Shown here: piece by piece, positions 47,580 through 60,003 of the stretch
How the letters are laid out: every line of letters begins with the position of its first letter
Numbering within the stretch: the stretch's first letter is position 1
Assembly: GCA_028023455.1 (NCBI GenBank)
Contig: JAQFVV010006310.1
Location: 2,420,001-2,484,000, forward strand
Length of the DNA: 64,000 nt
Direction: 5' to 3'
Source: Epiperipatus broadwayi
Taxonomy: Eukaryota > Onychophora > Udeonychophora > Euonychophora > Peripatidae
The notes under the pieces: generated by a model
Databases searched by the model: none
Seen by the model: only the letters and a program-made list of their open reading frames with translations
What the model was told of the DNA's origin: nothing
Program-made: the position numbers and the translations under genes

Positions 47580-49380
47580 ATGCACAAATGAGCATATTAA
47601 CCTTTGTACTAGCTGGTACTTTATTGGCCGAGTGAGGTAAAAGTGTAAACTTTTAATTGGTCAAGACACAAACTCAACTGCAAAATATATTCATCTTTTA
47701 ATATTATATTCACTTTAGATTCTTTTGTAAAAAGTATATTAATAATTTGTCACATTATGAAAATGAACGAAAGTTTTTTCAAAAATAAATTTTCATTTAT
47801 AATTTAAAAATATCCGATAACAGTGGCAAATTTAAAACAAATATTACTGACCAACCAAATAGCTTTGATGATGACAGTTATTTCTTGGTCAATTTTACGT
47901 TATGTGGATAAGTAAATAATTTTGCTAAAATCTTAACTATTTTTCTAAAATAATTTTATTTTTAGCATATTTTATCAAAATAATTTATAATATGTCAAAA
48001 AATACATCAAAAAATACTTTGATAATGGTCTAAAACATTCATTTATCACTTTCCAAATGAAAGAAAACAAATATTAGCAGTTTCGTTTTGATGAATGGCT
48101 TTGACAAGCAGCTTTCTTTGAACTTAATGGTTACAGCCAATCAAAATAAAGAATGTCCATCCTATTTCTTTTATTATACCTTTGATTTCAGTTTTATTGA
48201 TTTTTTTACTTGTAAAATAATTCAAGAGAGGGCAGCATCTTACGGAATTTTTTTTAATCTTTGAAAAAAGCACAAAATCTTTACCGTAGTGTTAAAAATA
48301 ACGGAATTCAAGCAACTTGAAGCAGCTGTGAGTCACCTCGTAAGAATCCTTAAAAGAGTTAATATTCTACACTAAAAGAAATTCAAGTTATTAGATTTTT
48401 TTTCTTAAAGATTGAGGACCTTAAAGAATATATCTTTATATGCATTAAGTTAATAGTTTATTTTATAAATTTCTGCATAACACAATTTATGCATAAGTTG
48501 GGATGTGGGTGAACTTTTATTGTTTTGGTGTATTTAAAGAGCAGCTTTTTTTAGAAAGTGCTACCATATTGGAAAGCTTTTATATAGTCTATATTATTTA
48601 TGAAATTTTTAAAAAATTGTGCATTATTAGAAAAATCACATTTTTATAAGTATTTTAAAATAATAAATGAGAAGAAAAAGAAAGAAAAGCAAGAAGGTGA
48701 AGAGGAAAAAATCAGCTATAAATGTATAATGGAAAGTATTTGGATTTTTTAAATATATGTCATAATTTACTATAAATGTGTGTGTGTCATATTTTTTAAG
48801 CATATCGAGTTTATGTAAAAATAAAATTGGTTGTGTATAAAGAATGAGTTTTGAAGTTTCATAAACTTATGGTTATCCACGCTTTCGTATTTATTTCAGA
48901 ATGATATATGCCTTGCTGTTTTGTGCAAGCGTTAATATTTTTTCTCTTAGCTAAGTCTAGGTAGCTTCACTTTTTTTTGCGTAGAGCACAATTTAAAACT
49001 TACAACTCAAAGGTGAAATAAAAAAACAAGGATTTTATATCTATTTATTAAATGTTGTTAACAATTGATATACAGTACTATGATTTTAGCAATAATATAT
49101 ATAGAGAGAAATACACACAAACAATGCTGCATTCAAATTGGCTCAACTTCATATTTACAAAATAAAATCACTGAATTCTATATGTAAGTTAGTATTAACA
49201 AATTTAGTGTGAAATAGGTAAATACATAGATCTCTCCAACTGTAATTTAAATAACACTAATTCTAGAAGAAACTTATAACATCAATCAGATAAAATAAGT
49301 CCCACTTTCCAATATATGAAAGACAAGTTTGCATAACAATAATTTCAAGAATAAAAATTGTATTTATTGCAGATGCAAAC
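47580..49380. other. AT-rich stretch, partial third 1.4-kb unit
   Basis: At 48370-48540 ACTAAAAGAAATTCAAG and CATAACACAATTTATGCAT match the sequence following the SINE in the 45-46 kb unit. The rest (47600-48350 and 48550-49380) holds no recognisable gene; short segments near 48290-48345 and 48880-48990 are less A+T-rich. Confidence 0.4.
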
Positions 49381-49384
49381 AGTA

Positions 49385-49515
49385 ATTCAGGAGTTCATAG
49401 AAAAAACTTAAGCATCAGAAATGATAGAGATAGCATAATCCATGAATCTTAAACTTCAGAGTCTGCCCTCTATCGGTGCATCAAACGATGAAGGGTGATA
49501 TAAATAATGCTTTAT
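49385..49515 (-). repeat. SINE-1, minus copy
   Basis: Minus-strand copy recognised on the plus strand by TTCAGGAGTTCATAG, CATCAGAAATGATAGAGATA, TAATCCATGAATC and CAGAGTCTGCCCTCTATCGG. It keeps the full order of the family. Confidence 0.65.
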
Positions 49516-49628
49516 TGGAATTGGTTCCCCATAGCATTCCCAAAATATATATTTTTTACTACAAACTTACTGCATTCATTTCTTTGACAATTTTCTTTTT
49601 TAAATATTAAAAAATAATATATCTGTTT

Positions 49629-49857
<229 letters not shown>

Positions 49858-49959
49858 AAGTTTCAACAATAGTAAACTTTATTGATCCTTTTAGTTCCAT
49901 AGTATTACAATGGCATAGCAAGATACATGTTGAATATTATTATTGTCAGTTCAATTTCA

Positions 49960-50340
49960 TGTGCTACAATATTCATTTTTTTAAAAGTACATATCTATAC
50001 GGGTAATTTTACATGATTGTATCCACTTTAGAAATGTTAATTAATCAAATTATTGTCCAATAGGAGTGATTTCTGTATAAGTTCTTCATAAGATGAGTTG
50101 CAGTCCCCAGTCAGAACAGTGGGGCTTGCATTCATGGCAAGAATTGAATTTATATTATAAATTATAGATTCTACCTTTTGCTTTTCTACTGGCAGATATA
50201 CAAGCACTATTGTAATTATTTTTGAGTCAGGGTTATTATTAGCTACCTGCCTGAGGGGCCAGGGCTTCTCTGCATGTTCCAGAGATTCATCCTCCCCATC
50301 TGCAGGAACTGGAATAGTAATTGCTCAAGATTGGCCTTTT
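49960..50340 (-). pseudogene. LINE APE-endonuclease fragment between two arrays
   Basis: The minus strand reads PDSKIITIVLVYLP, then a helix-like stretch, then SPTVLTGDCNSSYEELIQKS and LLLDNNLIN. This fits the middle of an apurinic endonuclease domain: a V-x-VYLP strand followed by the metal-binding GDFN loop, here GDCN. N- and C-terminal parts are missing and no RT follows. The piece is bounded by the ATT array at 49.6-49.86 kb and the AAT array at 50.37 kb, and it differs from both LINE-A and LINE-B. Confidence 0.55.
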
Positions 50341-50372
50341 GAAAATTTCAAAATACTTTACATTGATTCTAA

Positions 50373-50689
<317 letters not shown>

Positions 50690-50699
50690 ATTTCATCTC

Positions 50700-53600
50700 T
50701 ATGAACATTTTAGAAAATGGCCATGTAAATTAAAATTTTATACAGTTAGCGTCCACAAGAGAAAAATAATTTTACTCAATTGAACAATCAGTTTTTTTTT
50801 ACTTTACTCAATTGATTTACTAATAGTAGTAACAATAAATGAAACAACATCTTTTACAAATTTATAACAAATTATAATAAGAGTCTAAAGTTTTCATGGC
50901 ACTTTATGTAAATGATCTAGATTCGAATCCATGCCAAATAAACTCAAACTTTTTTTCAATATAATTGATTTTTTTTTCTTTCAGATAGCCAACTCCTAAC
51001 CAAATCAGCCAACTACCATTATTAATTGATAAACAAAATCTAGAGGATAAAACAATTATTCCACCCTCATGCTGATGTGTATGGACTTCGTTGTTTCTTT
51101 CCTAAGGGACTATTGGAAAGGCTCATGCCCAAAAATATGCTATTTAAAGATTTTTAAAATTTTTTCTATTATTTGTATAGTAAGAGTTGTAATATTTAAA
51201 TAGTAATAAATTTATATGTATATAATTATGCTTTGAATGTAATACTATATATGATTTTTTTTAAAAATTGTATATGAAAAGAATTTTTTGGAATATCAAT
51301 GATGAGGGGAGGATAAAACAAATGAAAAATATAAGATTACAATGTTGATGTTGGAAAAAATGGTGAAAAAAAGTAAGTTATTTAAAAATGTTAAAAATGT
51401 GAATAAAAAAACTGGATCTGTTGAAATGTAGAAAAAGTTACTCTCAGCTGAAAATGAATTTCTTATAAAGATATAAAACGGGAGGGTGTAGGATGGTACA
51501 GAAAGTTTGTTTGTATATATTATACAAATGAAAGATATAGAAAAAGTAAAAGATAATTGATTAGATAAGCAAAAGAAAAAATGTCAAAACAGTTATAATC
51601 TTCATGACAAAATGCTGAAAAACAATTATTGAAACTAAACATTTTACAAATATTTTAAAATATATGTTTATAAAAAATATAATTAAACAAATTTACAATG
51701 GCTAAACAAGTAGATGAAGTACTTAACGGCGAAATTCTAGAAATAATTTATTTATTACTATAAATGTAAGTAACTTGAACATAGCCGGGAGGGGTGTACT
51801 ATTAAAATATTTTTGAAGTTGTGAAATTCCATAATTCTGCCGCATCCTCTCAAAATTCTGCTGAAGATGAATATAAAATTTAAATAATAAAAATTATATT
51901 TAAGAGAGATTTGTGATTTGGGCCAACTAAAGACTGGAGGTTTATTTGTTTAAAGAGTAAAAAGTAATAAAAAAACAATAATTTTCAAGATTATTTAAAA
52001 AAATTATTTGGTGTCTTGTAGGCATGTGGTGGAGTATTTCTATCATCAGATTAATTGTTACTATCTGAATAATAATATAGTAGTCTCATTAGTTAGCTTA
52101 AACGAAATTGCATATCATGTTTGTCTTATTTACTGCTATACTTTGGACCACTTCCATCAACTAATCTAATTGTTGAATACTTTTAGAAAAATACAAATTA
52201 TATTCATACTTTTTCTATATTCTGTCAACTATTAATAATAGCAATCAGGTTAATATATAAAATAATATTTCAAACTATATTATTATTCTTTCTTCTTTAG
52301 ATGTTAAAAGTCAGATTAATGGCAGTATTATCATGAAAATTTAATTGGGGACTAATGATTGATCTCTTCAAAACTTAATTGCAGTCTTTCTTTAGCTAAA
52401 TAATAAGATGCAATTTAAATACCATCAATCCAAATTTCTATTATTCAAAAAATTTATAATTCAAATAAAATTTCAGAGATGATCTTTACTTATAATAAAT
52501 AATTTAGCTTGTATACATATTTACCCATAAAATAAAATAAAAACATACAGTAGCTGCTTATAAATTAATGAATCTTATTTTGGCAGAGTTTGGTTTTACA
52601 TTGAGATATAAAATGTCTGTTTTTAAATCTAAAATATTTGCAAATTCCAAAAAATCCCTAAAGCCATGAATATTAGATTAATGGTGTTTTACTGCTACAC
52701 TAAAAATCAACACAGTTTTTCCCATAATAACATAAATGCAATGAATATTTTTCAATATTATGAATGGATCATTGTAAAGTAAGAAAAGTCAAGAACAATA
52801 ATTATTTTTACTTATAATGATTATTTCAATGTTTATACTAGATAATGAAATAATAAGACTTCTCTATTTCTACATAAAACCTGAAAATGGAGTTTTACAA
52901 AATCAAAATTTAACAAGCTTTATTTATAAAATGTCTGAACTAAGGATAATCTCTAGTTTAATAAAGGATTAATGATCTAAAACAGTTGGTGACAAAGTTG
53001 TGAGTGCAAAAAATTTGACATTTGTAAATCAAAATGATGATTAATGCATCATCAATTTTTATTGTTCAATCTTAGCTTTAAATAGCAATTTTATTTTTCA
53101 ATATAGAGTTATATATTTTTTCAAAATAATTATATCTTAAAGCCGTAATAGATGCTTGATCTTTTGATAACTGCAGTCTTTATTTGAAATTTTTTTCCAA
53201 TTATATAATCCTAATAGGTAATGATTGATGAAGTATATGTTTTAAATAGATAGTATTTGCACATTAATCTCATCTCTTTTATAATATAAATATAACAAAG
53301 TTGACAATGATATGTACTTATTAATAATGATTACATTATAGCACATTAAAACATATTTGTCATGTATAAGAATAGAAATCCCTTCTATTTATTTTAAAAA
53401 ATATTCAATATAAACATAAATAATTAATAGATATATATATTGATAATGCCAGTCAAATCCCCAAAGTAGTTTTTTGTTATTGACTTTTATCAGTGAGAAA
53501 CATAGACTAACACTAAAATCTGGTATCCATTGATTATTCATGATATTTTAATATATAATAATAGAGTGAATTACTGCTCTTAGCCTCTTGATATATTTTT

Positions 53601-54580
53601 TCAGAAATCTGCAATTGGCATTTCAAGTGATCATAATTTATCTCAACAACAGCAATATGGTTCAATCAATTAATGATACAAACTTTATTTTTAAAAAACT
53701 TTTGAATGATTTTCACTATTTTTAATAGTAATATTTTAATTTTTACTAAAGATCTAGATGTCAGTGACTACTGATGATCCCTCCAAAATAACAGAATGTA
53801 CTTATATGTTCAGAGGTAAAAATAGACATATATGTGCACAACATAGGTTTTTGTTTATGCTACAAAAATAAATAAGTTTACACTTAATTTATTTGTTTAT
53901 TATTTCTTTTTTGTAAAATTATTAAATATTTATTCTAATAAGTATATTATATTTACATTTGGATTTTATTTGAATTTATTAGCTTTTTAGCAGAAAATTA
54001 ATTATTTAAAATTTTATTGATGTCTAATTGAAACCATCTACTGTCAAAAATTTTATTTTTTTGTGATTAAAAATTAAATTTTAATATTTTAGAAATGTTT
54101 CCATTATTTGAATTAATACTTTACTACAAGTAATATATTTTACTGCTAGAAATATTTATGTGCCTCATCTCAATACCTTTCTAAGAGCATCTGCATTTTG
54201 AAAAAATCATATTAGTTCAAATTTATCTCATATGGTGTAAGTTTTATGCCACTTTTTTGGGATTTAAAAATATTCATCTTATTTCTCCAATATTTGCAAT
54301 TTATGATTATATTTCTTTTTACTTTTTTATACAAATCTTTTTTTACTAATAAATTTACTACTGCAGTTATAATTATAATATTTTTTTGTAAATAATACTT
54401 ATAATAAATAAAATAAAATTTATTTCAATATAATAACTGATTGTAAATTTACTAAAGAAAGCAATCAACTTATCCCAGTTAGAAGTAGTATAAATAAAGG
54501 TAATATATTTCTATATTTTTTTGCAATCTCTAATTATATTTATTACTTTTTATATATAAATATTTATTAAAATATAACGA
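50700..54580. other. AT-rich gene-free region
   Basis: No coding domain or RNA was recognised. Between about 52050 and 53800 loosely similar blocks recur (a GATTAATGGTG-type motif, an AACTGCAGTC/ATTGCAGTC motif followed by TTTAT or TTTCT). This suggests very old tandem repeats, but they are too diverged to delimit. Confidence 0.4.
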
Positions 54581-54589
54581 TGGAATTCC

Positions 54590-55110
54590 AAAATCCCTTG
54601 TTAATATTATTGTCATGCTCATGTTGACTTTAAGTCAGACCACTCATATATAGGACCTTGTCCATTTAATATACAGAAAAAAGATGGGCAGGATACTGGC
54701 TGAATTTATAATATTTAAATACAAGTATAATTTACACACTTGGAGTTTAGATATAGTTATAGGGAATTTGAACACAGACTTTCAAGCTCCATTCCACTGA
54801 AGAGTTGGAGGGTGAAGTAGATTGAAGCATGTCCATTAAAGTTTGAAGATTTATTATCTTAATGTAAACTGAGCACTGATTATATATATATATATGTATG
54901 GGAGATAATGATCTGGACCAACTCATGAGTGCTGGTTCAGCACGAAATACATATATTAGAGATCATTTATCTTTTTCGCATGTGTGTGGTCATGTGTATT
55001 GGTTGTATGAGATAGAGTGTGTAGTTGATGAAAGCTTGAAAGTCTGTGTGCATTCAAACTCCAAGTATATAAATTATGCTTGTATTCAAGTATTATAAAT
55101 ATTATTGTAA
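54590..55110. repeat. Ribozyme repeat (subfamily A), head-to-head junction
   Basis: The minus strand of 54590-54793 reads from CTTGAAAGTCTGTGTTC through AACTCCAAGTGTG and on into the next unit's TGACTTAAAGTCAACATGAG and CAACAAGG-like blocks, so the source was a tandem. At about 54794 the orientation flips. The plus strand then runs from CTGAAGAGTTGGAGG through the ribozyme to CTTGAAAGTCTGTGTGC and AAACTCCAAGTATAT. The two tails form an inverted repeat of about 75-90 bp around the plus copy. The ribozyme is at 54903-54972. Confidence 0.72.
54903..54972 (+). ncRNA. Hammerhead ribozyme, subfamily A, one core change
   Basis: Stem II is perfect: GTGCTG (54929-54934), loop GTT, CAGCAC (54938-54943). 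GAAA (54944-54947) and the two-pair stem III with a 4-nt loop are intact. Predicted H17 is A54955. The core box reads CTCATGA, so invariant G5 is C, which should abolish cleavage. Inner stem I ACCAA faces TTAGA with one mismatch and an open last pair. Outer strands ATGATC and GATCAT pair perfectly. This copy best shows the ancestral stem II. Confidence 0.82.
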
Positions 55111-56930
55111 ATAATGCTTATAATAAAAGAAATCAAATTTGGAACCTTAATTATATCATAAAATAATTATGATGTAACAATTATATTAAATAAATGGCAT
55201 TATATTCATTGTGAAGGCATAAATAAATAAAATCTTTTTGTTTTACTTATTTCTGTATACTGTACTTTATTTTCTAGACTTTTTTTTAAGTTATGCTTTT
55301 AACTGAAATTATTTAAAAATGTAAAAATAAAATAGAAAATAAGTTTTTTTAATTAAAAAATATAACGGAAAATAAAACATGATTTTAAAAAAAGGGTTAA
55401 TTAAGATGTAGGAGTGGGACAAAAAAAGACACTTAAAAAGTTAGTGCAAATATTAAATGTAAGTTATGGTCGTTATACGTTGTTTTCAGAAATTATGTAA
55501 TATTTTTATTCATTGATAATTCAAGAATAAATAATAACAAATTATGATAAATTTCAAATTATTTAAAATTAATTGGCATTAAAAATGTGTAAAAACTCAT
55601 AAAAATAGTAAAAGTTGGATAATACTTTTTTCTTTAATTTTTAAAACTATAGCATTTATGTTAATTTATTGATGAATATGTATATCATTTCCAATCAACG
55701 AAGTTTCATAAAGTCCACACATTATATAAGACCAATCTTTTATGGCATATTTCAGATCTTTCAGAGTAACATGGTGATTTACTAGAATATAATGACTCGT
55801 GAAATTACATTGTTCAAATTATGTGAATTAATAAGATTTTTGAAAATATTTTGAAAAAAATATTCAAATTAGAAAATCAATTTATTGGTTTAAAAATGCT
55901 GTAGTCTTTTATTCTTATTAAACAAGACAAAACTCTCCATACAGTAGTGCCACCCTATTAATAATAATAAAACGTGAAACTTTCATTCTTCTTTTACTCC
56001 TTTTGATACACTTTTTATAAAACTTTATTTAACTCCTCTATAATAGTTTTGACTAGCTTTGTTAAAATCTAAAAATCAATATAACTTTTTATACAAGCTT
56101 GTATCAAATCTTTTCTAAATACTATATTTCTCTAGATCTAAAGAAGTCAGTTCGGCAGTCAAAACTATTATAAAAGAATTTAAATAAAATTATTGTGAAA
56201 AGTGTCTTAGGAGAAATGTTTTTTTAAAAAAAGATTAAATAAAAACACTAGTTTCAAATTATTAACTCATATTTCATTAATAATGTATGCCTTTAGATAT
56301 ATCAGAAATAAGTATATATTTTAAATTAAATTATAGTGATATTTATACTAATATGCTATTGAGATCATAGGGTTTACACAAATATTATTCAACTATAAAT
56401 CCATATTCAAATCTGACTTTTTAAAAATTCCAAATAATAATTGACAATATTTTTTTATCCATGCATTTCTTTTAAAGTCTTGTGTGCAAACATATACTGA
56501 TCTTATTAATAATCATGCCATATAAACAACTATATTAATAGTTCAAGAGATGAATAACCTAATCTTTTTGGGTTTGCTAATTTTTTGCTGCAATATGAGT
56601 CCAAAACAACTGATTTATTATCAAATTAAAAAATGTTTTGACTGAGAAGTTCTGTTTTCAATTCCTATAGCTTGGGTCATCATAAGTTAAATTCTTATTG
56701 TTTAAATACACAATTCAAAGTTAATATATTTCTCTATAAAAATTAATAATCTGAATAAATTTCTATAAGAAAATATCAGTCCAATAACATTACATGTATA
56801 GATTACATAGTTATTATTATCCTACATAGATTCATAGATTCTGAAATTTATGACCAATATTCCATAATTCATTTCTACTACATCCGATGTTCAAATTTTT
56901 TATGATATCTTGAACAATAAACTTTTCACT
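55111..56930. other. AT-rich gene-free stretch
   Basis: Nothing was recognised except a SINE-1-like tail fragment near 56885-56930 (GTTCAAATTTTTTATGAT followed by GAACAATAAAC) directly before the trimer that follows. Confidence 0.5.
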
Positions 56931-56944
56931 TATTTTTTTGACTT

Positions 56945-57310
56945 GTGGGGTTTGGTGCAATGATAGTGTGATAGGTTCTGAAGCTGAATTTGTTTATGGA
57001 TTGATTCACCTTTTTATGAGCTTCTAAGCAATTCAACCATTTGATTATTTTTGTTTTTTTTTAAATTTAGTGCAGTAATACAGTGGCAAACTTTGGTACT
57101 CAAAGTTCATAGATCATAGTCCAGCTCTGCCCTTCCAGAGATTGAACTTTTTATCAATTCCTAAATAGTAAATCATTCAATTAATTTTTCTCTGCTTGAT
57201 CAGTGGCAGAGTGATAGATTCTGTAACTCAAGATCCATAGATCATTATTCAACTCTGTCACTTCTATTGCTTAAATTTTTTATAAATTTTGAGTAATGAA
57301 ATTTGTTGGT
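56945..57310 (+). repeat. SINE-1 tandem trimer
   Basis: Three direct copies start near 56950, 57068 and 57200. Each has a GTGCAATGATAGTGTGATAG / AGTGCAGTAATACAGTGGCA / GATCAGTGGCAGAGTGATAG start, a box-B-like ATAGATCATAGTCC region and an ATTGAAC or CTTAAA block before the AT-rich end. The period is about 118-132 bp, and the end of one copy abuts the start of the next. Confidence 0.7.
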
Positions 57311-57849
57311 TTCTTCACTGTAGGCCAAAGGACTACAACCCAAACTAATAAACATCTTCTGTTAATGTTCTTAAAAGTACTATTTTACTATTTATGGCAC
57401 TATTTTTAATTAATTTATTAAAGGATTTACAAGTTTTATCCAGTTTAGAATCCATTCCAAATAGGTTTCATTATCTGAGTAATGTTAATTTCTGATATCC
57501 TTTTCCATCATTTTATTTCTATTGATAAGCTTTAACATCCACAACTTGAATACCTCTACATACATCTTTATTAACTTCATCAATTTTACCTTGACCCTTA
57601 GTTCAATAGCTTGGCATTCTTTATCTTCGTGTATTTAATTAAATTCATTATCAAATGCAAGTTTGAAATAAATAGGTAATAGGATATTATGATTGAAGTA
57701 TAATACTTTATCATCATCAGATATAGTCTACCTGTGCTTATAACCTATTTAATGTAGCTTATTATAATAGTTCAAATTAAGAGTTACATGATAAAATAAT
57801 AAGCACATTGCATCATTAAAATGCACATTACAATATTACATCTGTGGAT

Positions 57850-58200
57850 ATATATATATATAATATTTAAATACATGTATACTTTATATCTTTGGAGTTT
57901 AAATGTAATTATAAGGGATTTGAACCCAGATTTTCCAAGTTCCCTTCAGCTATCCAATTTATCTCATATAACCAATACACATACTACACACATGTGAAAA
58001 AGATAAATGATCTTCAATATATGTATTTTATGCTGAATCAGCTCTCATCAGTTAGTCCAGATCATCATCTGCCACACACATATATAATCAGTGTTCAATT
58101 TATATTATGAAAAAAATCTTCAAACTTTAGTGGACGGGTTTCAATCTATTCTATCCTCCTCTCTTCAGCCAACTATACCATTGAAAATATGATAGAACAC
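57850..58200 (-). repeat. Ribozyme repeat (subfamily A), minus copy with box-B-like tail
   Basis: The minus strand runs from GTGTTCTATCATATTTTCAA (about 58200) through GAAACCCGTCCACTAAAG, the ribozyme at 58070-58001 and TATTGGTTATATGAGATAAA to AATCTGGGTTCAAATCCC. GGTTCAAATCC (57926-57916) is a perfect match to the pol III box B consensus. It is followed by AACTCCAAAG and TTTAAATATTATATA. A clear box A at normal distance was not found. The 72-codon frame at 57892-58110 lies on the opposite strand and is not a gene. Confidence 0.7.
58001..58070 (-). ncRNA. Hammerhead ribozyme, GAAA box mutated
   Basis: On the minus strand CTGATGA (58051-58045) is intact and stem III is the two-pair version. 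The GAAA box reads AAAA (G12 to A), and stem II (GAGCTGATTCAGCAT) has a G-T first pair and an A-A mismatch. Loss of G12, a catalytic base, should inactivate it. Confidence 0.75.
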
Positions 58201-58209
58201 TCAAATTTA

Positions 58210-58590
58210 CAAATTAATTAATAGATTTCAAAAATAGACATTTTTACATTTATCAGAAAACATGCTTATTTTTTTAATTTTTTAAAATCAGAATAAAAAT
58301 ATTTATTTTTATTTATCAGACCTTTTTTAAATATTTAATTTTATAATAAAATATTATTTTAAATTGAGAGTTATTTAACTCTTTACTTATTATTATTTTA
58401 TTTCAGGAAACATAGAAAATATCTACTACAATTTTTGTCTGTTTATTTCTATTTTTCCTTTACTTTATATATATACACTATATTATTGTGTGCTATGTAA
58501 CCCATCTGGTTATAATATAGAATGTAAAAACTAAATACTGCCTAACACAATACTAGTTATAATAAATAAAATACAAATTCATATAATATA
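58210..58590. other. AT-rich spacer
   Basis: Nothing recognised between the ribozyme repeat and the PLE pair. Confidence 0.5.
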
Positions 58591-58729
58591 CTAATTCTTC
58601 CACAACCATGGTTTCATCTATTAACAAATAGACCTTTTCAAGTGAAATTTAACTAAACATACCTTCTATATATAAAAAACAAAATAGTCTTCCCATCATT
58701 CATTTCAAAACCAATAGCATCACAAGATG

Positions 58730-58960
58730 TCTTCATGAAATTGATGGTCAGATTCAAAATATTTTATCTTCTTTTCAATTCACTTTTTCCATAAAAGATA
58801 ACCTCTGCATTATCAAATAATATTTTATGATTATATTTATTTTTAACTCTACTCTTATGAACTTTAACTCTTTTATTAAGACTTAATTTTTTCTGGCCTA
58901 TATAAATTTTATGACAACTACAAGGAACCTTATAAACTACTCCAGGAATAGATTTACAAT
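58730..58960 (-). pseudogene. PLE GIY-YIG domain, minus copy
   Basis: The minus strand reads SIPGVVYKVPCSCHKIYIGQ. This is the start of a GIY-YIG nuclease as found in Penelope-like elements, where VVYKV corresponds to GIY and YIGQ to YIG. KRVKVHK follows, then FDNAEVIFYGKSELKRR and a stop. A segment holding the ALYIHELTTGHK part of the plus copy is deleted here. It lies downstream of a lost reverse transcriptase and is non-functional. Confidence 0.75.
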
Positions 58961-59106
58961 CAATTAACTGTTTTGAGACATTTAGTAATAAATTTAAACT
59001 CAGGCCTTTCTCTCAAGCTACTTTCATATAACCCAATAAAAAGCCTGAATTTAAATTTATTACTAAATAATTCAAAACAGTCAATTGATTGTAAATCTAA
59101 TGCAGA

Positions 59107-59412
59107 ATAGTTTATAAGTTTTCTTGTAGTTGTCATAAAATTTATATAGACCAGAGTAAATTATGTCTTAATGAAAGAGTTAATATTCATAATTGTACAG
59201 TTAAAAATGAATATAACAATTCAGCTTTGTATATTCATGAACTGACTACAGGTCATAAAATAGTATTTTACAATGCAGAGATTATCTTTTATGAAAAAAG
59301 TGAATTGGAAAGAAGAGTAAAAGAAACTTTAATGATAAAATATTTTGAATCTGAGGCCATCAATCTCACGAATCCATCTGTTGATATTAAAGGAAGTTTG
59401 ATTTTGCAGTGA
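59107..59412 (+). pseudogene. PLE GIY-YIG domain, plus copy
   Basis: The frame reads IVYKFSCSCHKIYIDQSK (the YIG glycine is Asp here), then LNERVNIHNCTVKNEYNNSA, LYIHELTTGHKIVF and ELERRVKETLMIKYFESEAI, ending at a stop at 59410-59412. This is the full order of a PLE GIY-YIG domain. It has the Arg and His of the R-x3-H region, a TGH motif, and the RRVKE helix whose Glu binds the metal. The Gly-to-Asp change and lack of RT make it a dead fragment. The ATG at 59227 is internal, not a start. Confidence 0.78.
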
Positions 59413-59529
59413 ATGATGTGAAGGCTACTTTTTTTAGTATATATAGGTGATATGTTTAGTTATATTTCACTTGCAAAGGTCCACTTGTTAATAAATGAGA
59501 CCATGGTTGTGGAAGAATTTTAGAAAAGT

Positions 59530-60003
59530 TTAGTTTTTTTTGCTAGTGTTGTAATGTTATATGAATTTTTATTTTATATAATGTAATATAAATAATAGCA
59601 TAGCTATTTTGTATTCTAACAGATAAAAAAAAATATAATTAATAGTATAATTTATAGTGTATATAGAATCAATTGCTCAAATTCAGAAAAATACACAAAA
59701 GAAATGAATGTAATAATAAATTAATTAAAAAATACTAATTACTCAATGAAGATTATAAAAGATAATATAAACATAATAAAAAAATGAAATGATAAAAATA
59801 AAAATAAAAAATTGAAAACAAAATTAAATATATAAGAATAAAAATTTATAATAATAATAATATAGCAAAAAATATAAACAAGATTATTGATAAGTTAAAT
59901 AAAAAAATTAATAAAGTAATACATTTTAAAGTAATATATAAAAAAATAAAATTATACTTGAGATATTAGATATTGAATATATAAAAAATTATAATGAAAA
60001 TAT
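59530..60003. other. A-rich stretch, possible decayed PLE
   Basis: Strongly A-rich with many Lys/Asn-type codons (KIIDKLNKKINKVIHFK can be read at about 59880-59930). It could be decayed PLE reverse transcriptase sequence belonging to the GIY-YIG remnant at 60408, but this is weak. Confidence 0.3.

Larger units (their letters stand above)
58593..59519. mobile_element. Head-to-head pair of a second PLE family
   Basis: The minus copy (58593-59006) and plus copy (59042-59519) point outward from a 35-nt centre. Both outer ends share TTCTTCCACAACCATGGT or its complement. Each carries a GIY-YIG endonuclease end. The inner 25 bp form an exact-looking inverted repeat (AGTAATAAATTTAAACTCAG and its relative). 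Reverse transcriptase sequence is absent on both sides, so both halves are 5'-truncated. The structure parallels the PLE pair at 6.9-7.9 kb, but the encoded proteins differ. Confidence 0.72.

Noticed and set aside
59400-59520. Hammerhead in the 3' region of the 59 kb PLE
   Set aside because: AAATGAGACCATGGTTGTGG followed by AAGAAT is only vaguely similar; neither CTGATGA nor GAAA is present in either arm, so it could at best be a very decayed remnant.
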